DNA of 64,000 nucleotides from Pseudomonas asgharzadehiana (lineage in GTDB: Bacteria; Pseudomonadota; Gammaproteobacteria; Pseudomonadales; Pseudomonadaceae). The translations under genes and the position numbers were made by a program. The stretch lies in the NCBI RefSeq assembly GCF_019139815.1, contig NZ_CP077079.1:3286001-3350000 (forward strand), read 5' to 3'. The stretch's first letter is position 1. Each line of letters opens with the position of its first letter. This document shows, in pieces, positions 1 to 8,937 of this stretch. The notes under the pieces are model-generated. The model saw nothing but the letters and a program-made list of their open reading frames with translations, was not told the origin of the DNA and did no database searches.

Positions 1-666
1 GTCAGCTTGCCTTCGGGGGTGACGATGTCGCTCTACGAGCGGCTGGAAGTGGCGCGGCTGCTGAGCCAACACGATTGCTGGCTGCTGGAAAACGACACCT
101 TCGGCCGGCTGAGTTTCGATACGTCCCACACGGCGTTGCGCGATCTGGTGAACCCTGACCGGGTGATCGTGTTCTCTTCATTCGAAAAACTGCTCGGCTC
201 GGAAGCCCCCTATGGTTTTTTGCTGGCGCGGCGCCTGGGCGTTGAGTTGCAGCGTCAATTCCTGTTGCGCTCATTTCGCTTGTCGTCGATTCGCCAACGT
301 GCCATCGCCCGCTTACATCAAAGCGGGCGTTTCGATCAGCACCTGCGCACGCTGCGCCAACAGCTCGGCGAACAAGCGGTGCGGATGAGCCTGCGCCTGG
401 AGCAACAGTTGGGAGGGCAGGTGAGTTTTCGAATGCCGGCGGCTGGGGCGGCGTTCTGGCTGGCCTCCACGCGTGCCGTGGATATGCGCCAGGTATTCCA
501 GCGTTTGCTGGTACAGCAAGTGGTGGTTGCACCCGGTGAGCTGTTCAGCGTCAGCGGCTTGCATCACCAGAACCTGCGCGTGAGCCACACCTTCCATGGG
601 CACCCTAATCTGGACATTGCCCTGGCGGCATTGAGCGACGCCTTGCGCCAGGCGCAGACTGGGTGA
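1..666 (+). CDS. PLP-dependent aminotransferase-fold protein, C-terminal part (MocR-like), partial
   Basis: The reading frame is open from the left edge, so this is the C-terminal part (about 220 residues) of a longer protein. It matches the end of fold-type I aminotransferases. An SSFEKLLGSEAPYG segment fits the PLP-lysine loop (usually SFSK.L.PG.R.G), and NLRVSHTF near the end fits the arginine that binds the substrate carboxylate. In pseudomonads such domains often form the C-terminus of MocR/GntR regulators, with a winged-helix N-terminus that would lie outside the window. A free aminotransferase is the alternative. The first in-window start-like codon (TTG at 7) is probably internal. Confidence 0.7.
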   Translation, partial: VSLPSGVTMSLYERLEVARLLSQHDCWLLENDTFGRLSFDTSHTALRDLVNPDRVIVFSSFEKLLGSEAPYGFLLARRLGVELQRQFLLRSFRLSSIRQRAIARLHQSGRFDQHLRTLRQQLGEQAVRMSLRLEQQLGGQVSFRMPAAGAAFWLASTRAVDMRQVFQRLLVQQVVVAPGELFSVSGLHHQNLRVSHTFHGHPNLDIALAALSDALRQAQTG

Positions 667-762
667 AATTTCTATTTGTGTTGTAGGATCGATACCGTCG
701 CGCAGTAGTCCAACTCTCAGTAAACTGCCATTTTTCCACATCCTTCTTTCCGAGGTTTATGC

Positions 763-2409
763 ATGACAATCAGTCCTTTTGCGGGCAAACCGGCGCCGGC
801 CCAGTTGCTGGTGGATATCCCGCGACTGGTCACGGCCTACTACACCGGCCAGCCTGATGCAGCGATCTCCACCCAGCGCGTGGCCTTCGGTACGTCCGGG
901 CACCGTGGCAGCTCGTTCGAGCTGAGCTTCAACGAATGGCACGTGCTGGCCATCAGCCAGGCGATCTGCCTGTATCGCGAAGCCCAAGGCATCAACGGGC
1001 CGCTGTTTGTCGGCCTGGACACCCACGCACTGTCGACGCCGGCCGGCGCCAGCGCCCTGGAAGTCCTGGCAGCCAACGGTGTGCATGTGATGCTCGCCGA
1101 AGGTGATGAATACACGCCGACCCCGGCAATTTCCCACGCCATTATTTGCTACAACCGTGGCCGTACCAGCGGCCTGGCCGACGGCATTGTCATCACGCCG
1201 TCCCACAACCCGCCGCAAAGTGGCGGCTACAAGTACAACCCGCCCAACGGCGGCCCGGCCGATACCCATGTGACCAAGTGGATCGAGGCCAAGGCCAACG
1301 AGCTGCTCGCCAACAAGCTGGCCGGGGTGAAGCGCATCTCCCATGCCCAGGCGCTCAAGGCCGACACAACCCACCGTCACGACTACCTCAATACCTACGT
1401 GGCGGACCTGGTCAACGTGATCGATATGGACGCGATCCGCAGCGCCGATCTGCGCCTGGGCGTCGACCCATTGGGCGGAGCAGGGGTGCGCTACTGGTCG
1501 GCGATTGCCGAGCATTACCGCCTGAACCTGGAGGTGGTGAATACCGAAGTCGATGCCACCTTCCGCTTTATGAGCGTTGACTGGGACGGTCAGATCCGCA
1601 TGGACCCGTCCTCCAGCTATGCCATGCAGGGGTTGATCGGCCTCAAGGAGCGCTTCGACGTCGCCTTCGCCTGCGATCCGGACCACGACCGCCACGGCAT
1701 TGTCACCCCGTCCGGCGGCCTGTTGGCGCCGAACAATTACTTGGCGGTGTCCATCGACTACCTGTTCCAGAACCGTCCTGACTGGCGCGCCGATGCGGCC
1801 GTGGGCAAGACCGTGGTCAGCAGCGGCCTGATCGATCGGGTGGCGGCCCGCATCGGCCGCCGTCTGTATGAAGTGCCGGTGGGCTTCAAGTGGTTTGCCG
1901 ACGGCTTGTTCGAAGGTTCGTTGGGTTTCGGTGGGGAAGAAAGCGCCGGCGCGTCGTTCCTGCGTAAAGACGGCAGCGTGTGGAGCACCGACAAGGACGG
2001 CTTGATCCCGGCGCTGCTGGCGGCGGAAATGACCTCGCGCAAAGGCCAGGACCCAAGCCAGATCTACCGTGGCCTGACCGACGCCCTGGGCGAACCGTTC
2101 GCCATTCGTGTGGACGCCAAGGCCACGCCCGCGCAGAAAGCCTTGCTGGGTAAACTGTCGCCGGAGCAGGTGACCTCCACCGAACTCGCCGGGGAAGGCA
2201 TCCAGCAGATCCTCAGCCACGCGCCGGGCAATAACCAGGCGATTGGCGGTTTGAAGGTGATGACCGAAAACGGCTGGTTTGCCGCACGGCCATCGGGCAC
2301 CGAGGATATCTACAAGATCTACGCCGAAAGCTTTATTGGCGAAGATCACCTCAAGCAATTGGTGCAAGAGGCGCAAGTGCTGGTAGATGGCGCAATCAGC
2401 TCCAACTGA
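763..2409 (+). CDS. pgm: Phosphoglucomutase, alpha-D-glucose phosphate-specific
   Basis: This 548-residue protein interconverts glucose 1-phosphate and glucose 6-phosphate in the cytoplasm, feeding glycogen, trehalose and surface polysaccharide precursors. It has the length of E. coli Pgm. The phosphoserine loop TPSHNPP lies at residues 145-151 (Ser147). The magnesium loop appears as DPDHDRHG, the sugar-binding loop as GGEESAG, and the phosphate-binding loop near the C-terminus as RPSGTED. The ATG at 763 follows a GAGG ribosome-binding site. The gene stands alone. A REP pair separates it from the convergent pirin gene. Confidence 0.96.
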   Translation: MTISPFAGKPAPAQLLVDIPRLVTAYYTGQPDAAISTQRVAFGTSGHRGSSFELSFNEWHVLAISQAICLYREAQGINGPLFVGLDTHALSTPAGASALEVLAANGVHVMLAEGDEYTPTPAISHAIICYNRGRTSGLADGIVITPSHNPPQSGGYKYNPPNGGPADTHVTKWIEAKANELLANKLAGVKRISHAQALKADTTHRHDYLNTYVADLVNVIDMDAIRSADLRLGVDPLGGAGVRYWSAIAEHYRLNLEVVNTEVDATFRFMSVDWDGQIRMDPSSSYAMQGLIGLKERFDVAFACDPDHDRHGIVTPSGGLLAPNNYLAVSIDYLFQNRPDWRADAAVGKTVVSSGLIDRVAARIGRRLYEVPVGFKWFADGLFEGSLGFGGEESAGASFLRKDGSVWSTDKDGLIPALLAAEMTSRKGQDPSQIYRGLTDALGEPFAIRVDAKATPAQKALLGKLSPEQVTSTELAGEGIQQILSHAPGNNQAIGGLKVMTENGWFAARPSGTEDIYKIYAESFIGEDHLKQLVQEAQVLVDGAISSN

Positions 2410-2424
2410 CACAGTTGTAAAAAA

Positions 2425-2519
2425 TGTGGGAGGGGCTTGCTCCCGATAGCGGTGCGACAGTTATTCAATCAGCTGACTGACACACCGCTATCGGGAGCAG
2501 GTCGCACCGTCCCTCCCAC
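2425..2519. repeat. Inverted pair of REP-type elements between convergent genes
   Basis: The motif TGTGGGAGGGG at the left is mirrored by CCCTCCCACC at the right. Inside this, CTCCCGATAGCGGTG is mirrored by CACCGCTATCGGGAG, separated by about 30 bases. This is the usual form of a P. fluorescens REP pair (BIME-like). Its position between the convergent pgm and pirin genes suggests it also helps end or stabilise both transcripts. Confidence 0.8.
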
Positions 2520-2526
2520 CTTTCGA

Positions 2527-3222
2527 TCAGGCCAGATCGACCAATACGATCTCGCTGTCCTCAAGCGCCGTCACCCGCAACACCTGCTCATCCTCGACCG
2601 CCACGCCGTCTCGCGCCTGCGCACGCACGCCATTGACGTCAATCACACCCGTGGCCGGTACCAGATAGGCACGGCGGCCGCTGTCGAGTCGGTACTCAGC
2701 ACTTTCGCCCGCCTTCAAATTGGCCGCCACCAGGCGCGCATCAGCACGAATGCGCAGGCTTTCGCTGTCACCGACCTTGCCGCTGGCCAGGGTCACAAAG
2801 CCCTCGCGCTCACCTTTGGGAAACGGCTTGGCTCCCCATGACGGCGGCAGCCCGGCTTCGTTGGGAATAATCCAGATCTGGAAAATCTTGGTCGGCGTGG
2901 CTTCCAGGTTGTATTCACTGTGGGCGATCCCGGTACCCGCGCTCATCACCTGCACATCACCGGCTTCGGTACGGCCTTTATTGCCCAGGTTGTCGGCGTG
3001 GCTGATCGCGCCTTCGCGCACATAGGTGATGATCTCCATGTCACGGTGCGGGTGCTGTGGAAAGCCGGTGCCTGGCGCGATGATGTCGTCGTTCCACACA
3101 CGCAGGTTGCCCCAGTGCATGCGCTTGGGGTCGTGGTATTCGGCGAACGAGAAGTGATGATGAGCGTCAAGCCAGCCATGATGGGCGCCGCCCAGGGATT
3201 TGAAAGGTCGAAGTTCGAGCAT
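2527..3222 (-). CDS. Pirin family protein (YhhW-like)
   Basis: This 231-residue bicupin protein has the pirin hallmarks. HWGNLRVWNDD is followed by the metal-site cluster PQHPHRDMEII (His residues near 57 and 59) and by GTGIAHSEYN with the third histidine near residue 101. Family members are cytoplasmic metal-binding proteins, some with quercetin 2,3-dioxygenase activity. Their physiological substrate is generally unknown. The ATG at 3222 lies behind a good GGAGG-like site. The gene is single and convergent with pgm. Confidence 0.92.
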   Translation of the reverse strand: MLELRPFKSLGGAHHGWLDAHHHFSFAEYHDPKRMHWGNLRVWNDDIIAPGTGFPQHPHRDMEIITYVREGAISHADNLGNKGRTEAGDVQVMSAGTGIAHSEYNLEATPTKIFQIWIIPNEAGLPPSWGAKPFPKGEREGFVTLASGKVGDSESLRIRADARLVAANLKAGESAEYRLDSGRRAYLVPATGVIDVNGVRAQARDGVAVEDEQVLRVTALEDSEIVLVDLA

Positions 3223-3439
3223 GATTGCCTCCTGTTGATGACGGCATCATCCGTCAGCCCAACATCGATAAAAAGCGTAAAAAATGCCTGATTCCTATCA
3301 GCTAAATTGATTGGTTTGCGCTGCTTTGACTTTCAGTTCATCGCCTAACTGCATGACGCCACAGCAATTGGCTGGAACTGCGCGGCGTTTCCGGCGACCA
3401 TGGCGCACCTGTCAAACCCAGCTCATCGCAGGAGTCCGC

Positions 3440-5887
3440 GTGCCGCAACACAAGCCTGATCTGCCCCCTGAACTGCGCCCACTGGCACAAATGCCGCTGT
3501 TGAAACGCCTCGCCGCCCGTTTGTTTGGCCACGGCCTGACCCGCTTGCGCGCACAGCACCGGTTTTCGTGGTTGCACGGGCAAGCCGATGGGTTTCGCAG
3601 TGGTCACGAAGCCGGCGTGGAGTATGGCTATCGCGAAGGCAAGGCCGATGGCATCGAAGAGGGCCGACAAGTCCTGTTGATTCGTGATTTCCGCCCGGAT
3701 GAGCACCGAGCCCCCGGCATCGACGACAGCCTGTTCGACGATTGGCGGTTGCCCCTGACCGCCGACCTGAAAAAACGTCTCAAGGCCGACGTGGCGCGGT
3801 TGCTGCCGGCCCATGCCCAGCCCAGCGCGGCGCAATGGAAGATGATTTTCAGCGATACGCCTTCGACATCCGTCATTGCCGGGGCCGGGGCCGGTAAATC
3901 AACCTCGCTGGTACTGCGCATTTTGCTGCTCACCCATTATCTGGGCTTCGAGCTGAGCTCAATGACGGTGGTGACCTTTACCCGCGAGTCACGCAAGGAC
4001 TTCATCCACAAGCTCATGCAAATGATGAGCTTGTGGGGCCAACCGCTTGATATGAAAGATGCCCAGGCGGTGGTGCGTACCTTTCACTCGCGCATCCTGC
4101 CGATGGTGCGCAGCCTGCCGGGCTTTGAGCGCCTGCAAGCGTTCGAAAACCTCAGTTCCGGCTTCGAAGACGCCGACAGCAACCCCTTCGACCTGCGCAT
4201 CAATGACGCCCAGCGTCAGCAGATGAACGCCTGTTATCACCGGTTGCAGGGCGAGCACCCGCGTTTCCGCGAGCTGATCGCACCGCTGGCTCGTCAGGGC
4301 CTGCAGCTCAAGGAGCTGGAGCGTGACCATCCGGATGTACAGAAACGTGCGGCGGTCACCGAACTGGCGGCCAAGCGCGATGAAGAGCTGTGCGATGTGA
4401 TCGAGGACCTGTGGTTCCGCGCCGGCGCCTGGCCGATCAAGGGGATTGAGCCCAACCGTCAGACCGTGGAGGTCAATGGCGCACAGTTTCACTGCCACGG
4501 CTATATCCCCGAATTGGATGCCTGGGTGGTGCTGGGCTTTGATCCACGGGAAAACCCTCAGCTCAGCCGACCGAATGCCAAGCTGTCGGTACGCGCGGAA
4601 TGGGCGGTAAAGCGCACCCTGTTTCAAGCTTTCTGTCGTAAGCCGCTGATTTGGTTCGAGAGTTATGAATCATCCGGCCGTCTTGCGAGCGGCCTGGCGG
4701 GAGATGCCAGCGCCGGGCCGGGCTTTGATTACAAGGTCAAAGGTGAGTTGGCCAGCGCACCGTTGCTCGACAGCTTTGTCATGGCGGCCGGCTTCATTGA
4801 GAACCTCGGCCTGGACGTGCCCACCGCCGTGGGCCGGATGAGCTTTGCCAAAGACGATCCGGACCGCTTCTTCTTCGAGGCCCTGAGCATTTTCTGGAAG
4901 GCCCTGGAAGATCACTTGCTCGACCAATCGCCGCCGATCATGACGTATAACCGCATGTTCTCGTTATTTGGCGAAAACACCCCGGAAAACCTCAAGTTGC
5001 TCAGCGATCCGTTGCTGCGCCCCTTGTCGCACCTGATGATCGACGAGTTCCAGGACGTGTCGCCGCAGATCGTCTCGTGGCTGCGGGCCAGCTTGCGCGA
5101 AATCCGTAGCCGGGGCCCGGCGATGCACGTGGGGCGTGGCGCACAGCATTCTTCGCTGCTGTGCGTCGGGGATGACTGGCAGTCGATCTATGGCTGGCGC
5201 GGCAGTTCGCCGAAATACTTCATGCAATTCAACACAGAATTCCCCGCACCGAGTACCACCCGCGTAATGCTCGGCGAGAACTACCGCAGCCATCAGCACA
5301 TCATTGATGCAGCCGAGCATATTGTGCGGGCCGCCCCGGCGATTCCCGGCAAGAAGGCCAAGGCCAGCGGCACGCCCAAGGCGCTGGAGCCGGTCAAAGT
5401 GTTTGCGCGTGATGACGCAGCGCTGGGCCGTCGATTGCTGGAGCACTACCAAAAGGGTGATTCGATATTAATGCTGTATCGAAAAAGCAGCGATAAGCTG
5501 TTGATTCAAGAGCATATTCAGTCAGTAGTTAATGTGGATTCCAGCTTGCCGCCTCAAGCGCGCAGGCTCAAGCAATTGACCTACCACAGCGCCAAGGGGC
5601 TGCAGGCCGATGCGGTCTTTCTGCTTGGGGATTGCCAGCACGTGACCCGTTCGCCCTACAAGAATCAGGTGTATCGCATGGCGGGTCTGGGCAAGGACGG
5701 CGACAGCGAGCCGTATGACACGGCGCAACAGGACGAGGTGCTGCGCCTGGCCTACGTCGGCATTACCCGGGCCATCAGCCAGTGCTACTGGTATGTGGAA
5801 AAGCCCGAAGGCCAAGCTGTGAATGTGCCCAGGGCTTCGGAACGGGTCGATGGAAAAAAGGCATTTTTCGATGACCAGCGCGGCTGA
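3440..5887 (+). CDS. UvrD/Rep-type superfamily 1 DNA helicase with glycine-periodic N-terminal extension
   Basis: This is a predicted 3'-5' DNA helicase of 815 residues. The Walker A motif AGAGAGKST lies near residue 147, the Walker B motif is IDEFQDVSPQ, motif III is GDDWQSIYGWRGS, motif V is TYHSAKGLQAD and motif VI is YVGITRA. An upstream in-frame ATG exists at 3311, but GTG at 3440 is preferred because GCAGGAG precedes it at proper spacing. Before the ATPase core there is a segment (about residues 47-75) with glycine at every fourth position. The helicase core is interrupted by about 250 residues between motifs Ia and II. This gene is not canonical UvrD, Rep or RecB. It may act in DNA repair, but its substrate is unknown. 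Confidence 0.85.
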   Translation: MPQHKPDLPPELRPLAQMPLLKRLAARLFGHGLTRLRAQHRFSWLHGQADGFRSGHEAGVEYGYREGKADGIEEGRQVLLIRDFRPDEHRAPGIDDSLFDDWRLPLTADLKKRLKADVARLLPAHAQPSAAQWKMIFSDTPSTSVIAGAGAGKSTSLVLRILLLTHYLGFELSSMTVVTFTRESRKDFIHKLMQMMSLWGQPLDMKDAQAVVRTFHSRILPMVRSLPGFERLQAFENLSSGFEDADSNPFDLRINDAQRQQMNACYHRLQGEHPRFRELIAPLARQGLQLKELERDHPDVQKRAAVTELAAKRDEELCDVIEDLWFRAGAWPIKGIEPNRQTVEVNGAQFHCHGYIPELDAWVVLGFDPRENPQLSRPNAKLSVRAEWAVKRTLFQAFCRKPLIWFESYESSGRLASGLAGDASAGPGFDYKVKGELASAPLLDSFVMAAGFIENLGLDVPTAVGRMSFAKDDPDRFFFEALSIFWKALEDHLLDQSPPIMTYNRMFSLFGENTPENLKLLSDPLLRPLSHLMIDEFQDVSPQIVSWLRASLREIRSRGPAMHVGRGAQHSSLLCVGDDWQSIYGWRGSSPKYFMQFNTEFPAPSTTRVMLGENYRSHQHIIDAAEHIVRAAPAIPGKKAKASGTPKALEPVKVFARDDAALGRRLLEHYQKGDSILMLYRKSSDKLLIQEHIQSVVNVDSSLPPQARRLKQLTYHSAKGLQADAVFLLGDCQHVTRSPYKNQVYRMAGLGKDGDSEPYDTAQQDEVLRLAYVGITRAISQCYWYVEKPEGQAVNVPRASERVDGKKAFFDDQRG

Positions 5888-5952
5888 AAGCCGCACCGGC
5901 TCTACTGTGGGAGCAACTGTCCGGATGAGGTGTGGGCGTTCCCGCCTTCACC

Positions 5953-6225
5953 TCACGCCCGCAACGACAACGGCGGTACAAAGGACGCCAGCTCGTCTTC
6001 CACCGCTTCAATGATGCGCTCCACATCGGCGGCATTCATCACCGTGGCACAGGGGATGCCGGCGATGGCAATCAGGGTTTCGCCGCTGGCGCGGTCGAAC
6101 AGGCGGGCGACCATACTGCCGGGCGCGTCCATGCTGCCCTCGAAGCCCATCGGATGGAAATGCCAGCGCATCAACTGGCAGGCGTTGGGGAACGTCACTT
6201 TGTTCATGTTGCCCACCTTGTTCAT
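5953..6225 (-). CDS. DUF1652 family protein
   Basis: This 90-residue protein matches the small Pseudomonas DUF1652 family as I know it: an early CQLMRWHFHPMGFE segment, then a short beta-rich core (MVARLFDRASGETLIAIAGIPC) and a C-terminal helix (DVERIIEAVEDELASF). The function is unknown. The start at 6225 follows AAAGGAAGC at good spacing; an internal ATG six codons later is possible. No signal peptide or membrane segment is visible. An ANR-box-like site lies about 135 bases upstream. Confidence 0.8.
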   Translation of the reverse strand: MNKVGNMNKVTFPNACQLMRWHFHPMGFEGSMDAPGSMVARLFDRASGETLIAIAGIPCATVMNAADVERIIEAVEDELASFVPPLSLRA

Positions 6226-6359
6226 TGAGCGCTTCCTTTAGCTCGCGGCAGGGAGCCATGACCGTCAGTGGTCGTGGCGTCGGAGCTTTAAAAATAGCAT
6301 TCGTTCGCAAACGCGAGTCGAGTTTTTTTGCCCCGTTCGGCGGTTGTTTTGCATAAGGT

Positions 6360-6373
6360 TGATGCAGGTCAAG
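6360..6373. promoter_or_regulatory. ANR/FNR-box-like site TTGATGCAGGTCAA
   Basis: TTGAT-N4-GTCAA matches the ANR consensus TTGAT-N4-ATCAA with one change. It lies between the divergent DUF1652 gene (135 bases from its start) and the AraC/NTF2 gene (109 bases from its start). The same half-sites occur upstream of the universal stress protein gene in this window, which strengthens the reading. Which of the two genes it serves cannot be told. Confidence 0.5.
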
Positions 6374-6481
6374 CCCTGCTCAGGATTGGGCACAGTGCCA
6401 TTACTCTGCGGTCGCAATTGGCCGTTGTCGGCACTGTGGAATTTCGGCAAGCTCCACGGTTTACCCAGCGCAGAACCGCCC

Positions 6482-7291
6482 ATGCCCGACATCGCCGCCG
6501 CCGATGATTGCCAGCACACCCACGCCACGCGTGAGCTGGTGTTGCGCCACCATCTGTGTTGGCGCCACCGCGACTTGGACGGGGTAATGTCCTACTACCA
6601 CCCGGACATCCAGTACCACGACTTTTTCCAGAACCGTGTCATTGGTTACGCCGACCTGCGTGAGTACCTGCACGCCAGCATGCCCCGTGAGGCCGATGAG
6701 GCCATTGAGCACACCGATCGCATCCGTGCCGAGGGCGACACCGCCTTCATCCAGTACCGCATCACGTTGCGGGGCGGCCAGGGGCTGGTGTCGTTTCGTA
6801 CCAGCGAAGCCATTACCGTGCGCGACGGGTTGATCTGGCGGGTCAATGAATACGCGTCACTGGTGCATGAGCAGCCCACCCAGGCCTTGCGCCCCACGGT
6901 CAGCCGCCTGGGCCTGTCGCCCCAGCAATTGGGGCACATGGCCAAGGACCTGCAGCAGTACTTCGAGCGCAGGCAACCCTACCTGGACCCCGAATTGGAT
7001 TTGCAGCGCGTCGCCAAGGAGTGTGGCTACAGCCGAAACCAGATTTCCTATCTGCTCAACCAAGTGCTGGGGCAAAGCTTTTACCGCTACGTCAACCAGG
7101 CCCGGCTCCAGCACTTGCTGGCAGCGCTGGATGACGCCACACCGCCGATAAAGGTCGACGACCTGGCCTTCGCCGCCGGTTTCAATTCGTTGTCGGCGTT
7201 CTACAGCGCCTTCCGCCAGCACACCGGGCAGTCGCCCAAAGCCTACGTCAAGCAAATTTCCCTGCGTGCACGCGCGCAAGACAGCGAATAA
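6482..7291 (+). CDS. AraC-family regulator with N-terminal NTF2/SnoaL-like domain
   Basis: This is a 269-residue fusion. Residues about 15-125 form a SnoaL/NTF2-like fold (LCWRHRDLDGVMSYYHPDIQY, then alternating strands ending DGLIWRVNEYASL). Residues about 165-265 form a two-helix-turn-helix AraC domain (LDLQRVAKECGYSRNQISYLL; LAFAAGFNSLSAFYSAFRQH). NTF2-like domains often bind small ligands, so this is probably a ligand-responsive regulator. ATG 6482 was chosen over an upstream in-frame codon at 6344 because the domain starts just after it. It sits directly before the FAD oxidoreductase and probably controls the polyamine-type genes that follow. Confidence 0.85.
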   Translation: MPDIAAADDCQHTHATRELVLRHHLCWRHRDLDGVMSYYHPDIQYHDFFQNRVIGYADLREYLHASMPREADEAIEHTDRIRAEGDTAFIQYRITLRGGQGLVSFRTSEAITVRDGLIWRVNEYASLVHEQPTQALRPTVSRLGLSPQQLGHMAKDLQQYFERRQPYLDPELDLQRVAKECGYSRNQISYLLNQVLGQSFYRYVNQARLQHLLAALDDATPPIKVDDLAFAAGFNSLSAFYSAFRQHTGQSPKAYVKQISLRARAQDSE

Positions 7292-7340
7292 CCCCGCGCT
7301 CTAGGATCCCCTCTATCGAAATGAGGTAGGGGAGCCTGGC

Positions 7341-8747
7341 ATGCCGCAATGGCGCAACATCAGTTTATGGATGGATCAACTGGACGACCCGCTGGTGGCT
7401 CGGCCGTGCCTTGAGCATGACTTGGACGTCAACGTGGCCATTATCGGCGCCGGTTACACCGGGCTATGGACCGCCTACTACCTCAAGCGCCAGGCGCCTG
7501 AGTTGACCATCGCGATTATCGAGGCGCAAACCGCCGGTTTTGGTGCCTCGGGGCGCAACGGTGGCTGGCTGATGGGTAACCTGCTCGGCGAAGATCGGCT
7601 GCTGGCCGGCTTGCACGCCGAAGCGCGCCGCGCCTCGTTCGATCTGCTGCACGGCATCCCCGACGAAGTGGCGCAGGTACTGGCCCGCGAAGGCATCGAC
7701 TGCGACTACCGCAAGGGGGGCGCCCTGTACTGTGCCGCGCGCTACCCCGAGCAAGAAGCCAGCCTGCGCGCCTATCTGCACAAGCTCTATTGCCAGGGCC
7801 TCACCGACGCCGACTACCGCTGGCTGAGCCCGCAGCAGTTGGCCGAACAGCTCCGCATCGCCAGGCCCTATGGCGGTATCTATGCACCCCATGTCGCCAC
7901 GATTCAGCCGGCCAAGCTGGTGCGCGGCCTGGCGCGGGTGGTGGAACGCATGGGCGTGAAGATTTATGAAAACAGTCCGGTAACCCAGTGGCAGTCCGGC
8001 GGCCTGCGCACGGCGAAGGCCAGTGCGCGCGCGGTGTGGGTGGTACCGGCCGTCGAGGGCTATGCCAACACGTTGCCGCCCTTGGGCCGCTACCAATTGC
8101 CGGTGCAAAGCCTGATCGTCGCCACCGAGCCGTTGCCGGCCAGCACCTGGGACGAGATTGGCCTGAGCCACGGCCAGGCCTTCGGCGAAAGCAGCCGCCA
8201 GGTCACTTATGGCCAGCGCACGGCGGACAACCGCCTGGTATTCGGCGCCCGTGGCGGCTATCAGTTCGCCGGACAGTTGCGCCACAACTTCGATCTGACC
8301 GACAGCGAAGTCGAGCTGCGTCGCTACCTGTTCAGTGAGCTGTTCCCACAGTTGAAAAACGCACGGATCAGCCATTCGTGGGGCGGCAATCTCGGCATGT
8401 CGCGCCAATTCCGGCCGCACATGCTCTGTGATCAACAGTCCGGCATCGCACTGGCTGGCGGGTATGGCGGGGAGGGCGTCGGCGCTGCCAACCTCGGCGG
8501 TCGCACCCTGGCGGACTTGATCCTCGGGCGCGATACAGCGCTGACCAAACAGCCCTGGGTCATTCGCGAACGTGGTCTCGACGCGCTCAAGGCCTGGGAA
8601 CCCGAGCCCTGCCGCTGGCTGGGCTACAACGCGATCATTCGCAGTTTTGTCCATGAAGACCAGGTGCTGGCCAACCCCAACTCCGCCCCGTGGCGTCGCA
8701 AATGGGCGACCGGCGTGGCCGGGTTCATGGAAGGTTTCATGCACTGA
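7341..8747 (+). CDS. FAD-dependent oxidoreductase, DAO/PuuB-like
   Basis: This 468-residue enzyme belongs to the D-amino-acid-oxidase-like flavoprotein family. The N-terminal dinucleotide site VAIIGAGYTGLWTAYYL is followed by an acidic FAD ribose contact and by GFGASGRNGGWLMG, a signature of gamma-glutamylputrescine oxidase and related amine oxidases. A C-terminal GGYGGEGVGAANLGG closes the FAD site. The ATG follows GGGGAG. The next intact gene encodes a PotF-like polyamine-binding protein, so the substrate is probably a polyamine or a gamma-glutamyl-amine. The exact substrate is inferred from context only. Confidence 0.85.
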   Translation: MPQWRNISLWMDQLDDPLVARPCLEHDLDVNVAIIGAGYTGLWTAYYLKRQAPELTIAIIEAQTAGFGASGRNGGWLMGNLLGEDRLLAGLHAEARRASFDLLHGIPDEVAQVLAREGIDCDYRKGGALYCAARYPEQEASLRAYLHKLYCQGLTDADYRWLSPQQLAEQLRIARPYGGIYAPHVATIQPAKLVRGLARVVERMGVKIYENSPVTQWQSGGLRTAKASARAVWVVPAVEGYANTLPPLGRYQLPVQSLIVATEPLPASTWDEIGLSHGQAFGESSRQVTYGQRTADNRLVFGARGGYQFAGQLRHNFDLTDSEVELRRYLFSELFPQLKNARISHSWGGNLGMSRQFRPHMLCDQQSGIALAGGYGGEGVGAANLGGRTLADLILGRDTALTKQPWVIRERGLDALKAWEPEPCRWLGYNAIIRSFVHEDQVLANPNSAPWRRKWATGVAGFMEGFMH

Positions 8748-8773
8748 GCCGTTTCACTCACACGAGAACACCC

Positions 8774-8877
8774 ATGAGCATATACAAGCCGGCGATGCAC
8801 TGATGTTGCCGGCCAACAGCACGGGCGTGTGGGATATCCAGGAAACCGTGCGCAAGACCTACGTATTGATTCTGTAA
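8774..8877 (+). pseudogene. Remnant of a cupin gene (C-terminal end only)
   Basis: Reading the frame that ends at TAA 8875-8877 gives EHIQAGDALMLPANSTGVWD, followed by IQETVRKTYVLIL, ending at a stop. This is the end of a DUF861-type cupin, where GD.....PAG..G.W...E..RK.Y is standard. An ATGAGC at 8774, which would make a plausible gene start, is out of frame with it and closes after nine codons. The simplest reading is an internal deletion that joined the first few codons of a roughly 110-residue cupin gene to its last 35. Related pseudomonad loci often carry an intact cupin gene beside such oxidoreductases. Confidence 0.6.
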
Positions 8878-8937
8878 CGCTTTGATCCTTGATCGCCTGC
8901 CATAAAAACAGCCCTAAAACCGCCAGGAAATCGAACC

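Noticed and set aside
757..2412. Long open frame on the minus strand opposite pgm
   Set aside because: It mirrors the pgm codons almost exactly and has His/Gln/Arg-rich composition typical of antisense frames in GC-rich DNA; pgm has clear catalytic motifs.
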